Part shown: one piece after another, positions 7,881-15,694 of the stretch
How the letters are laid out: each line of letters starts with the position of its first letter
Numbering within the stretch: the stretch's first letter is position 1
DNA from: Porticoccus sp965660005
GTDB lineage: Bacteria > Pseudomonadota > Gammaproteobacteria > Pseudomonadales > Porticoccaceae
Length of the DNA: 64,000 bases
Assembly (NCBI RefSeq): GCF_965660005.1
Contig: NZ_CBFHYF010000005.1
Location: 6,727 to 70,726 of the forward strand
Direction of reading: 5' to 3'
Made by a program: the position numbers and the translations under genes
The notes under the pieces: generated by a model
Databases searched by the model: none
Told to the model about the DNA's origin: nothing
What the model saw: only the letters and a program-made list of their open reading frames with translations

Positions 7881-9512
7881 CTACTTGGCCGCAACCAGAT
7901 CCCTGACGGCCGTGGCCAGCATCTGATTGGATACCAGCATTTCGCGGTTGACGTTAAGGAGTGTCGAGAGGGGCACACCGATACCATCACCATCGCTGTG
8001 GCGGGTAATCAATTGGTGGAGACGGTCATGGGACAGGTTGATTTCGGTCTCCAGTTGCGTGCGCTTTTCGGCAACCAGTATCGGGTCGGTTTTTTCCAGC
8101 AGGTTGAGCAGGTGCCGGTAAATGGCGCGGGTGTCGTGGCGAATGGTTTCTATCACTTCCTCGTCGTCGGACTGCATCCGCAATTCCACGATATTGAGCC
8201 GTATGTCCTTGAAGCTTTTGGCGCTGAACACCATATCCCTGGCCGCATGCAGCAGCCCCGAAACAATCTGCGCTTCATCGCTGCTGGCTTTTTCCTGCAG
8301 GACCCGATTGGCGTAGTGCAGGATCTGCTGTTCGGTGTGCTTTATATCCGCATACTGGTCATCATAGCTGGGATTTTTGAGGCTGATTTCACGATATACC
8401 GGGTAGGCATCGTATTCCTGCAGCAGCTCTTGTGGGCGTATTTTCAGCACCCGAAGGTTGAGGATGATGACCCGGTAAAACAGCCGGATCACTTCCTGGT
8501 GAATGGCTTCACTGGCGGCATCGCTGACGGTGGCCGGGACTTTGGTGATGAACTGGCAGCCGCTGCCATCTTCGTCGGCAAAGCGGTTTTGCAGCCAGCG
8601 GGCGAGCGGTGAGACAAAGGGCAGGAAAAGAATAATTGCAAACAGGTTAAACAGGGAGTGGAACAGTACCACGGCGTACATCGGATCCTGTACCGCCAGG
8701 ATATCGGTAATCAGCTGCAGGATCGGGTAGAGCAGCGCCAGCGCGATCAGACTGGACAGCAAATGAAAAATGAAATGCGCCAGCGCCACCCGGTGTTTGT
8801 CCGGTGAGCCTTTCAAGCTGCCGATGACAACTGTTACGGTGGTTCCCAGGTTTGCGCCTGCCATGACGGCTGCCGCGGTAGTGAGCGGCATCACTTCGGC
8901 ATGAATCGCGCTCAGTACAATCATCATGGTGGCTGAGCTGGACTGAATCACTGCCGTAAATAGCAGCCCCCCCAGTGCGTAGAGCAGAATCGGGTAATCG
9001 GCAAACACCCCGGGAACACTCTGTTCGGCCAGTGTCCCCATACTGGTTTTCATAAAATCGAGTCCCATCAGCAGAAGCCCCAGTCCGAGCAGCAATCGGG
9101 CTTGACTGTGACGTCGATGTTCTGTGCTGAGAAAGACGGTACCGAGCGTCCCCACCGCCAGTAGCGGCATGGCGTATTCCGTGAGACTGAGTTTGAAACC
9201 GATGGTGGCAACAATCCATCCGGTAAAGGTGGTGCCGAGGCTGGCGCCGAAAATAACGCCCAGGGCGTTGGCCATGGTGAGGATGCCGGCTCCCACAAAG
9301 GCCAGCACGATAAGGCCGACCATTGAACTGCTCTGCAGACAGGCGGTGCTGACGACGCCCATCATGACACCGCGGATCGGGGTGTTGGTGTAATCCCTCA
9401 GTATGTGGCGGAAGGCGCGGGTGCCGAGCGTACGCAACGCCTGTTCCAGAATCATCATCCCGTAAAGGAAAATGCCCAGACCGGCCACCAGTTCCCAGGG
9501 TTGAAACGGCAT
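7881..9512 (-). CDS. Na+/phosphate cotransporter-family protein with PhoU-like tail
   Basis: 543 residues. Two Na/Pi-cotransporter repeats form the membrane half (residues about 1-310). Each has the QSSS signature: STACLQSSSMVGLIVLA and TAVIQSSSATMMIVLSA, followed by GASLGTTFT and GANLGTTVTV. The C-terminal 200 residues are helical and PhoU-like, with heptad-type charge patterns. Members import phosphate with sodium across the inner membrane, but some act in export or on other anions. No Pho-box-like repeat is evident upstream. The start at 9512 gives a first helix immediately (WELVAGLGIFLYGMMILE), as in homologues. Confidence 0.88.
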   Translation of the reverse strand: MPFQPWELVAGLGIFLYGMMILEQALRTLGTRAFRHILRDYTNTPIRGVMMGVVSTACLQSSSMVGLIVLAFVGAGILTMANALGVIFGASLGTTFTGWIVATIGFKLSLTEYAMPLLAVGTLGTVFLSTEHRRHSQARLLLGLGLLLMGLDFMKTSMGTLAEQSVPGVFADYPILLYALGGLLFTAVIQSSSATMMIVLSAIHAEVMPLTTAAAVMAGANLGTTVTVVIGSLKGSPDKHRVALAHFIFHLLSSLIALALLYPILQLITDILAVQDPMYAVVLFHSLFNLFAIILFLPFVSPLARWLQNRFADEDGSGCQFITKVPATVSDAASEAIHQEVIRLFYRVIILNLRVLKIRPQELLQEYDAYPVYREISLKNPSYDDQYADIKHTEQQILHYANRVLQEKASSDEAQIVSGLLHAARDMVFSAKSFKDIRLNIVELRMQSDDEEVIETIRHDTRAIYRHLLNLLEKTDPILVAEKRTQLETEINLSHDRLHQLITRHSDGDGIGVPLSTLLNVNREMLVSNQMLATAVRDLVAAK

Positions 9513-9587
9513 CGTTGGAATAATCTCCAGAAGACTTGCGTTTACAGCTTGTTTTGAAAAAGTGTAGCAGGGAACGTGGCGACAGGG

Positions 9588-9627
9588 TTAAAAAACCGCA
9601 ACAGGCAATGAGCCGTTGCGGTTTTTA
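9588..9627 (-). terminator. Rho-independent terminator after the MMPL transporter gene
   Basis: An inverted repeat AAAAACCGCAAC / GTTGCGGTTTTT encloses an 11-nt loop. Read on the minus strand the hairpin ends in a run of T, just past the stop codon of the exporter gene at 9640. The plus-strand end is also T-rich, so it could work in both directions. Confidence 0.85.
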
Positions 9628-9639
9628 AGGGGTCTGCCG

Positions 9640-12186
9640 TTACTTGCCGAATGGCTTGAATATCAGGATCAGTTTTGGCAGCAACGTCATCGAGCCCAGC
9701 AATGCTGCCAGCATCGCCAAGCCGGTCAGCAGGCCGAAGTAGACGGATGGGATAAAATTCGACAGCGCCAGAATGGAGAAGCCGATGATAATGGTGATGG
9801 CCGTATAAAACAGTGCCCGGCCAATGCTGGCATGGGCCCGGTGCATGGTGGCGAGGTAGTTGCGATCCACGACAAACTCCCGTTTGAAACGGGTGATGTA
9901 GTGAATGGCGTGATCCACACCAATGCCCACTGTAATGGCGGCAATGGTAATGGTCATCATATCCAGAGGTATCCTGGCAATCCCCATGCCGCCAAGGACT
10001 ACGGTGGCGGCGAGCATATTCGGCAGGATGGCAATGAGAGAAATGGACAGTGAGCGGAACAGCACCAGGAACATGGCCATAATGCCGATAAATACGGCAC
10101 CCAAAGTCAGGATCTGTGAGCGAAACAGGCTTTGCAGCATATTGTTATAGAGTACCAGCAGGCTGGTCAGATGCACCTGGTCTTCCTGCAGTCCCACTTC
10201 TTCCACGGCAAACCGACGAATACTTTCCAGTAGTTCCGGTCGTTTCAGTTCACCGCCGGTTTCCCGGATGCGCAAAGTGATACGGGCCTGATTCAGCTCG
10301 TCGTCAATATAGGGGTCAAACAGAAGTTCGGCATTTTCCCGGGACAGGCTGTTGCGGAGAAAGGCCAGCTCCAGGTCGTTAAGGCGATGCCCCATCAGGT
10401 CTTCGGCAACATCAGTGATTGTTACTAGCGAATTGACTTTACCCACCTCGGGAAGCGATTCCAGGTAATCATGCAGTTTGTCCAGCTCTTGAATGCCGAC
10501 CCCCGTGAACCAGTAGCTGGTGGTGGAAGCCTGGTTGCCGGAGCTGTCGCCGTCGGCAAAAGGGTCCTCTTCGCCGAAGGGGTCGTCGGCAGCAAATGGA
10601 TCTTCCTCCGCAAACGGGTCTTTTTCGTCTGCGCCAGCACCATTGTCACTGCCGGTGGGCGGCGCAGCTGTTTTGGGCGCATCGAGAATAATATCCAGTG
10701 GGGTGGTGCCTCCCAGTTTTTCATCGATAACGGAAAGTCCCTGATGAATCTCGGTGTTCGAGCGGAAGTAGTCGATAAAACGGTTTTCCACCTGCAACTG
10801 GGAAATACCCCAGCCGCTAATCACTGCGGCCAGCAAAGCCAGACCGAGTACCAGTCCGCCGTGATTTTCGGTGAATCGTGAAAAATACAGGGTATAGGCA
10901 GCAGAGTTGTCACCATTGTCGTTGTTTTGACCCTTGCCGAGCAGCATCATGCCGGCGGGAATCACCAGAAACGCCAGTATCAGTGCCAGGGTGATACCCA
11001 TGGTCATCATCCAGCCAAAATCGATCACCGGCCGGATGTCGCTGACCACCAGCGAGACGAATGCCACCACGGTGGTAAGTACGGTATACAGGCAGGGGCG
11101 GGCCATGTAACTGACGGTTTCACTGACCAGCGCCAGTTGGCTGCGCTCAGGGGACTCGGCGAGTATTTCCCGGTAGCGAACAATCAGGTGAATGGTCAGC
11201 GCCAGAGTGATGATCAGCAGCAGTGCCACAAAATTGGAGGAGATCACGGTCAACCGCCAGTCAATCCAGCTGAGGTAACCGAGCATGATTTCCACCGACA
11301 GCAGGCAAGTCAGTAGTGGCAGGACCACCCAGCGGAGTTGCCGGAAGATAATCGCCAGGGTCAGGATAATAAACAGCACGATACCAGTGCCAAAAATCCG
11401 CAGATCGCTTTTGATAAAGTCAATCATGTCTGCGGTAATCATGCTCGGCCCGCCGAGAAACAGCTCGGCACGATCCTTGAAGGCCGCCATTTTTTCACGC
11501 ACTTCGGCCACTCTCTGGTGCTCAATGGCGGCGCGCTCGGTACGGTAATCGAGGAATTCCTTGCTCACTCGTTCCAGTTCGATCTCTTCCTCAGCTGTCA
11601 ATCCCTCGGTATCCCGCTTGAGCCGCAGTGAATCCCGTTTGCGAACCAGATCAAGGTATTTTCGATCCAGCTCCATGGTCGCCAGCAGCGCCGTGGTTTG
11701 ACCATCCGGGCTGAGAATCAGGTTGCGATAGATCGGGCTTTCGAGAAATTCCTGACGGGCCTGATCGCGGTCGGTATCTTTGTCGGTGAGTTTGCGCGGC
11801 TCATCCTTGAGTTGGGAGATTTTGACTTTGGGGCTGTAGAGTAGAGGAACGTCAAGCATGGAGGTGATGTTGGTGACGCCCTCGATTTGCCTCAGTTCAT
11901 CGCGAATCTCCGCCAGTGTGGCCAGTGAGTCATCGTCAAACAGATCCCCTTCTTTGGGGGTGTAAGTGACCACCAGAAAATCGCTGCTACCGTAGTGTTG
12001 GAGTGTTTGGCGGAAATAATCCAGATCTGCGTCATGTTCCAGGGTTAATGAGTCAGCAGAGGCATCCAGCTTGAAGTTCGGCAATCCGAAAGCCATGCCC
12101 ACGGCCAGCGACAGTGTCGCTATCAAGACAGCCAGAGGATGGCGGAGTACGATGGTTTCGTAGATTCTCAGGAGTCTTGCTGACAT
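9640..12186 (-). CDS. MMPL/RND-family exporter (HAE3-like)
   Basis: 848 residues with the RND layout: one N-terminal helix, a periplasmic domain, helices 2-6 (FGTGIVLFIILTLAIIF onward), helix 7, a second periplasmic domain and a final helix block. The GVDHAIHYITRF stretch near the end matches the conserved helix region of MMPL/SSD proteins. Such proteins export lipids or hydrophobic compounds, often hopanoid- or outer-membrane-lipid-related; the substrate is unknown. No membrane-fusion or outer-membrane partner lies alongside. A DPF-rich acidic repeat lies in the second periplasmic domain. The start at 12186 is chosen because AAGGAAA precedes it and the longer frame (to 12267) adds an unconserved leader. 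Confidence 0.85.
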   Translation of the reverse strand: MSARLLRIYETIVLRHPLAVLIATLSLAVGMAFGLPNFKLDASADSLTLEHDADLDYFRQTLQHYGSSDFLVVTYTPKEGDLFDDDSLATLAEIRDELRQIEGVTNITSMLDVPLLYSPKVKISQLKDEPRKLTDKDTDRDQARQEFLESPIYRNLILSPDGQTTALLATMELDRKYLDLVRKRDSLRLKRDTEGLTAEEEIELERVSKEFLDYRTERAAIEHQRVAEVREKMAAFKDRAELFLGGPSMITADMIDFIKSDLRIFGTGIVLFIILTLAIIFRQLRWVVLPLLTCLLSVEIMLGYLSWIDWRLTVISSNFVALLLIITLALTIHLIVRYREILAESPERSQLALVSETVSYMARPCLYTVLTTVVAFVSLVVSDIRPVIDFGWMMTMGITLALILAFLVIPAGMMLLGKGQNNDNGDNSAAYTLYFSRFTENHGGLVLGLALLAAVISGWGISQLQVENRFIDYFRSNTEIHQGLSVIDEKLGGTTPLDIILDAPKTAAPPTGSDNGAGADEKDPFAEEDPFAADDPFGEEDPFADGDSSGNQASTTSYWFTGVGIQELDKLHDYLESLPEVGKVNSLVTITDVAEDLMGHRLNDLELAFLRNSLSRENAELLFDPYIDDELNQARITLRIRETGGELKRPELLESIRRFAVEEVGLQEDQVHLTSLLVLYNNMLQSLFRSQILTLGAVFIGIMAMFLVLFRSLSISLIAILPNMLAATVVLGGMGIARIPLDMMTITIAAITVGIGVDHAIHYITRFKREFVVDRNYLATMHRAHASIGRALFYTAITIIIGFSILALSNFIPSVYFGLLTGLAMLAALLGSMTLLPKLILIFKPFGK
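10549..10620 (-). repeat. In-frame DPF-type acidic repeat within the MMPL exporter
   Basis: The encoded 24 residues hold four copies of D-P-F followed by acidic or small residues (DPFAEE, DPFAAD, DPFGEE, DPFADG). The codons differ between copies, so the peptide is preserved and this is not recent DNA slippage. It lies in the second extracytoplasmic domain, between the residues around the ILDAPK strand and the YWFTG segment. Confidence 0.85.
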
Positions 12187-12560
12187 CTGGGTTTCCTTAT
12201 TCTTCTGGTGGATGGGGGCAAGCGGCACATTATGCCAGAAGAAATGGCAGCATCGTAGCCAGACCACGGCAGCATCATTTGCCGATCGGTGTGGCCCAGC
12301 GGGCGCTCGGGATCAATCAGATCGCGCACCCGTTGCTTGAGTGTTTTTGCCTCCGGGAAACCACCGTTGCGAGCGCGTTCCCACAGCAACTGTTCATCGA
12401 GGGAAATTTCGAAAGTGCCACCGATTTCTGCTGGCCTCAGAACAACTTCAGCAAGGTCGTCGGCAAAGGTGGTGAGCAGTTCCTGAGCCAGCCAGGCTGA
12501 GCGCAATAACCACTGACAGCGGGGGCAATAGGTGATGACGATGCGTGGTTTCGGGGACAT
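12168..12560 (-). CDS. SelT/SelW/SelH-family thioredoxin-like protein
   Basis: 130 residues. The N-terminal 95 match the family closely: IVITYCPRCQWLLRSAWLAQELL with the redox pair Cys12/Cys15, then GGTFEISLDEQLLWERARNGGFPEAKTLKQRVRDLI and PERPLGHTD, where most relatives end. Some 35 further residues, Arg-rich and of no recognised family, run into the start of the exporter gene, overlapping it by 19 nt. The extra tail is probably read-through after loss of the original stop. The protein is expected to be a small cytosolic thiol oxidoreductase; no selenocysteine codon is involved since Cys is present. Confidence 0.8.
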   Translation of the reverse strand: MSPKPRIVITYCPRCQWLLRSAWLAQELLTTFADDLAEVVLRPAEIGGTFEISLDEQLLWERARNGGFPEAKTLKQRVRDLIDPERPLGHTDRQMMLPWSGYDAAISSGIMCRLPPSTRRIRKPRCQQDS

Positions 12561-12619
12561 CGGGTACACTCCGGTGTTATAAATTGGGATCGTGGCAAGA
12601 TAACTTTCGGGCAGAAAAT

Positions 12620-12946
12620 ATGAAAGGGGTAATCCTCGATGTCGACAACCTTGGGCCGCAGGATGTGGATCTGCCGCCGATCACGGATCTGCCGCTGTTA
12701 TGGACAGTATATGGCAATACCGAGCCGACCGAGCTCGTCGAACGCATTGCCGGTGCAGGGGTGGACGTGCTCACCGAAGAGCCCCCTGCCAATGGCAATC
12801 CACTGCTCAATCCGGCTCTGTCCAACTTGATCGTTACGCCCCATAGCGCATGGGTGGCTCGCGAAGCAAGGCAGCGTTTGATCACTCTGGCAGCAGGCAA
12901 TCTGCAATCCTATCTGGCGGGCTCGTCAGACAATCAGGTTTTGTAG
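12620..12946 (+). pseudogene. D-2-hydroxyacid dehydrogenase remnant (in-frame internal deletion)
   Basis: 108 residues where about 310-320 are expected. The first 45 or so residues (MKGVILDVDNLGPQDVDL) match the N-terminal edge of D-2-hydroxyacid/glycerate dehydrogenases. The rest (GVDVLTEEPPANGNPLL then NLIVTPHSAW) matches their last 60 residues, including the catalytic His in PHSAW. The whole NAD-binding domain with its GxGxxG motif and the catalytic Arg and Glu are gone. The join falls at IAGAG, where intact relatives have similar AGA sequences on both sides, so a deletion between short direct repeats is likely. The frame is kept, so a short product may still be made but cannot be an active dehydrogenase. 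Confidence 0.8.
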
Positions 12947-12957
12947 GAGAGGGGACC

Positions 12958-13395
12958 ATGTTGGGACTGATACAGCGCGTCAGCTATGCCACGGTTGAGG
13001 TCAATGGTGACAAAGTGGGTGAAATTGGTCCGGGTATCCTGCTGTTGCTGGGTGTCCAGGCCGGTGACAGCGAGGAAACTGCCGCCCGATTGCTTCACAA
13101 GGTGCTCAACTACCGTATCTTTCCGGATGATGAAGGCAGGATGAACCTTAATCTTCAGCAGACGGGTGGTGGTTTGATGGTGATATCCCAGTTCACGCTG
13201 GCCGCAGATACTGGCAAGGGATTGCGCCCGGGGTTCAGTAATGCGGCGCTACCAGATCGGGCAGAGGTACTTTACGATTATTTTTTGAGCAGGGCAGAGC
13301 ATCTCTATCCGGATGTGGCCTCGGGGATTTTTGGTGCCAATATGCAGGTGAGCCTGTGCAATGATGGCCCGGTGACCTTTATGCTGGAAGGGTGA
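12958..13395 (+). CDS. dtd: D-aminoacyl-tRNA deacylase
   Basis: 145 residues, exactly the family length. Both active-site motifs are present: SQFTL at residues 77-81, and NDGPVT at 135-140, whose Gly-cis-Pro reads chirality. The enzyme hydrolyses D-aminoacyl- and glycyl-tRNA(Ala) in the cytosol to protect translation. The ATG at 12958 follows a purine-rich AGGAGAGGGG site 11 nt after the stop of the hydroxyacid dehydrogenase remnant, so the two share a transcript. A longer frame upstream is only overlap with that remnant. Confidence 0.95.
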   Translation: MLGLIQRVSYATVEVNGDKVGEIGPGILLLLGVQAGDSEETAARLLHKVLNYRIFPDDEGRMNLNLQQTGGGLMVISQFTLAADTGKGLRPGFSNAALPDRAEVLYDYFLSRAEHLYPDVASGIFGANMQVSLCNDGPVTFMLEG

Positions 13396-13461
13396 GGCGG
13401 AGGGCAGAAAAATGGCGCCGCGCCTATGAGGGGAGAACGCCATGTCGAGTTTCAGTGGGGT

Positions 13462-13485
13462 GCAGGGAGACTTCTGCGGTTTTTT
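13462..13485 (+). terminator. Probable Rho-independent terminator downstream of dtd
   Basis: GCAGGG-AGAC-TTCTGC forms a six-pair stem (two G-U pairs) with a tetraloop, followed by GG and a six-T run. It lies 66 nt after the dtd stop and before the convergent gene ending at 13511. Confidence 0.5.
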
Positions 13486-13510
13486 ATGGGGTGACTTTTT
13501 CGGGCACCTT

Positions 13511-14182
13511 TTACTGAGTGACTTTGTTGAACACCTCGGTGACGCTCTGCTCGATCATCGGAATCAGTAGGTCCTGACCATCCTGTTCAGCCTTGGTATT
13601 AAAGTCGTTGCCGGCGATCTGCTTGCCGTTGGTGATGCTCTCCAACTTGTAGTTGAGCGCAACGGAATTCCCTTTGCGAATGGTCCCCTGAGCCGCCGTC
13701 AGCTTTTCCATCGATTCCTGCTGCATCTGCACGCTGGCGGCAGTATTGGCGACGTTGGCCGCAGTGGTGGCGGCGACATAACTACCCATACTTCCCCCCA
13801 CGCCTGCGTATGGCAGTGCTGAGGAAATCACGCCGGCACCGATGGAAAGTGCCTTGCCCCAGCTCTTCTTTTTTTTGTACGCCACGTCGGCAGTCAGCAT
13901 GTAATCGCAGCCGGACTGCTTTGCCTCGGCTGCCAGTTGCGCGGGCAGTCGGGATTGCAGGGCGACCACTTCAAGCATTGGACCGCTGAGGTAGGAGACC
14001 AGCATGTTTTGCACTGGGCTGGATACGTCCTGTCCGCTGGCACCCTGGCCCAGTTGGGCCTGGGGAGGTGCAATGGCAATGCAGGGTTTCTGGCCCGCGG
14101 ATGCCGCACTGACACCCAGTGCGAGAGTGCCTGCGAACAGCAAAACGGTGGCACGGCGAAATAGCGGGCAATTTGAGATCAT
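13511..14182 (-). CDS. Hypothetical periplasmic protein
   Basis: 223 residues, no family recognised. There is a clear signal peptide (RRATVLLFAGTLALGVSAASAGQ) with AXA-type cleavage near residue 29. The mature part starts with KPCIAIAPPQAQLGQG, has a lysine cluster (AYKKKKSWGKAL), then a Gly/Ala-rich hydrophobic stretch (IGAGVISSALPYAGVGGSMGSYVAATTAANVANTA split by turns) that could insert into or lie on a membrane. The end is polar and may be a beta domain. CIAIAPPQAQL followed by a small conserved beta/alpha region recalls proteins with CsgG- or TolB-N-like folds, but I cannot assert this. It stands alone between dtd and the phosphofructokinase gene. Confidence 0.6.
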   Translation of the reverse strand: MISNCPLFRRATVLLFAGTLALGVSAASAGQKPCIAIAPPQAQLGQGASGQDVSSPVQNMLVSYLSGPMLEVVALQSRLPAQLAAEAKQSGCDYMLTADVAYKKKKSWGKALSIGAGVISSALPYAGVGGSMGSYVAATTAANVANTAASVQMQQESMEKLTAAQGTIRKGNSVALNYKLESITNGKQIAGNDFNTKAEQDGQDLLIPMIEQSVTEVFNKVTQ

Positions 14183-14241
14183 GAAAATTCCCTCTTCAAT
14201 GCATGGTGAGATGGCTAAAGTGTGATAGGAGTCTCATTTAA

Positions 14242-15504
14242 TCAAATATCAAAGGGCGTGTTGAGCTTTTTTTTCACCGCCACTTTGGCCAGTCGGGCAT
14301 AACTTGGTATACCGTTGATGTAGGGTGGGTAGTCTTCCCCTTCAATCAATGGTGCAAGGTAATTCCTTGCCAGTTGGGTGATGCCAAAACCGTCCCGTGA
14401 AATAAAATCGCTGGGCATCTTCTTTTCAATGTTGGCTACCTTGTCCAGCCCCACTTCCCCCAGTCGCCACCTGTAATCGTCTCCGTCCAGCCGTTCGATG
14501 GTTACCATCACAGAGTTTTTGCCCGCCAGCGCGTATTCCACCGCAGCCTTTCCCACCGCATACGCCTGCTGTACATCTGTGGCGGAGGCGATATGTCGTG
14601 CTGAGCGCTGCAGATAATCCGCTACGGCCCAGTGGTATTTATAACCCAGCTCGTGCTTGATCATTGCCGCGAGGGTAGGCGCCAGCCCACCCAGCTGCTG
14701 ATGCCCGAAGGCATCTGTGGTGACTGATCCGGCGAGCATGGTGCCGTCAGAGTACTGAACACCCTCCGAGGCGACGATCACACAGTAGCCCTGTTGTTGC
14801 ACGGTCTGCTCGACTTTGGCAATGAAGTCTTCATGAATGAAGGGCAACTCGGGAAACAGAATAATATGCGGCGGGTCGCCTGCCTGCTCCGCAGCCATGG
14901 CGCTGGCGGCAGCAATCCAGCCGGCATGACGGCCCATCACTTCCAGGATAAATACCTTAGTGGAGGATTCGCACATTGCCGCGACATCCAGGCTTGCTTC
15001 TTTGGTGGAGATGGCCACGTATTTTGCAACCGAGCCAAAGCCTGGGCAGTTATCGGTGAAGGGCAGGTCGTTATCCACGGTTTTCGGGATATGGATCGCC
15101 TGGATTGGATAGCCCGTTTTCTCCGAGAGTTGGGAAACTTTCAGGCAGGTATCGGCAGAGTCGCCGCCACCGTTGTAGAAGAAATAGCCGATGTTGTGAG
15201 CCTTGAATACCTGGATCAGACGTTCGTATTCGGCGCGGTTTTCTTCCAGGCTTTTCAACTTGTAGCGGCACGACCCGAAAGCCCCTGATGGCGTGTGGCG
15301 TAAGGCGGCAATGGCCTGATCCGATTCCTTGCTGGTATCGATCATATCCTCCCGCAGGGCGCCGATAATGCCGTTGTGGCCCGCGTAGACCTTGCCAATT
15401 TTATCGCTGTGCCGACGGGCAGTTTCAATGACGCCGCAGGCACTGGCATTAATGACCGCTGTAACGCCGCCGGACTGTGCATAGAAGGCATTCTTTTTCG
15501 GCAT
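14242..15504 (-). CDS. pfp: 6-phosphofructokinase, pyrophosphate-dependent type
   Basis: 420 residues. The phosphate-binding loop reads NGGGDS (111-116), with Asp where ATP enzymes have Gly (GGDGS). The catalytic motif reads PKTVDNDL (140-147), with Lys in place of the Gly of ATP enzymes (PGTIDND). Both changes mark PPi-using enzymes, of the sort known from methanotrophs. CPGFGSVAKYVA follows. The reaction is the reversible interconversion of fructose-6-phosphate and fructose-1,6-bisphosphate, so it can serve glycolysis and gluconeogenesis. It is monocistronic as far as can be seen. The PPi call rests on these residues and should be taken as likely. Confidence 0.88.
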   Translation of the reverse strand: MPKKNAFYAQSGGVTAVINASACGVIETARRHSDKIGKVYAGHNGIIGALREDMIDTSKESDQAIAALRHTPSGAFGSCRYKLKSLEENRAEYERLIQVFKAHNIGYFFYNGGGDSADTCLKVSQLSEKTGYPIQAIHIPKTVDNDLPFTDNCPGFGSVAKYVAISTKEASLDVAAMCESSTKVFILEVMGRHAGWIAAASAMAAEQAGDPPHIILFPELPFIHEDFIAKVEQTVQQQGYCVIVASEGVQYSDGTMLAGSVTTDAFGHQQLGGLAPTLAAMIKHELGYKYHWAVADYLQRSARHIASATDVQQAYAVGKAAVEYALAGKNSVMVTIERLDGDDYRWRLGEVGLDKVANIEKKMPSDFISRDGFGITQLARNYLAPLIEGEDYPPYINGIPSYARLAKVAVKKKLNTPFDI

Positions 15505-15694
15505 GGGTTCCCCCGTTGGACCGCAATTTTCAGCAGCGGCGAATCATACTGGAAAGCGTTGGGGATTTCATTTTTTATGGTGGCATTGCAGCACTGCCTC
15601 CGACTAGACTTGCAGGGTAATTGAGTCCGGCCGACACATTGCCGCTTGGTTCTTGTGCCGGAATGCCACAACAGAGACAGGTTATCGAGACCGT

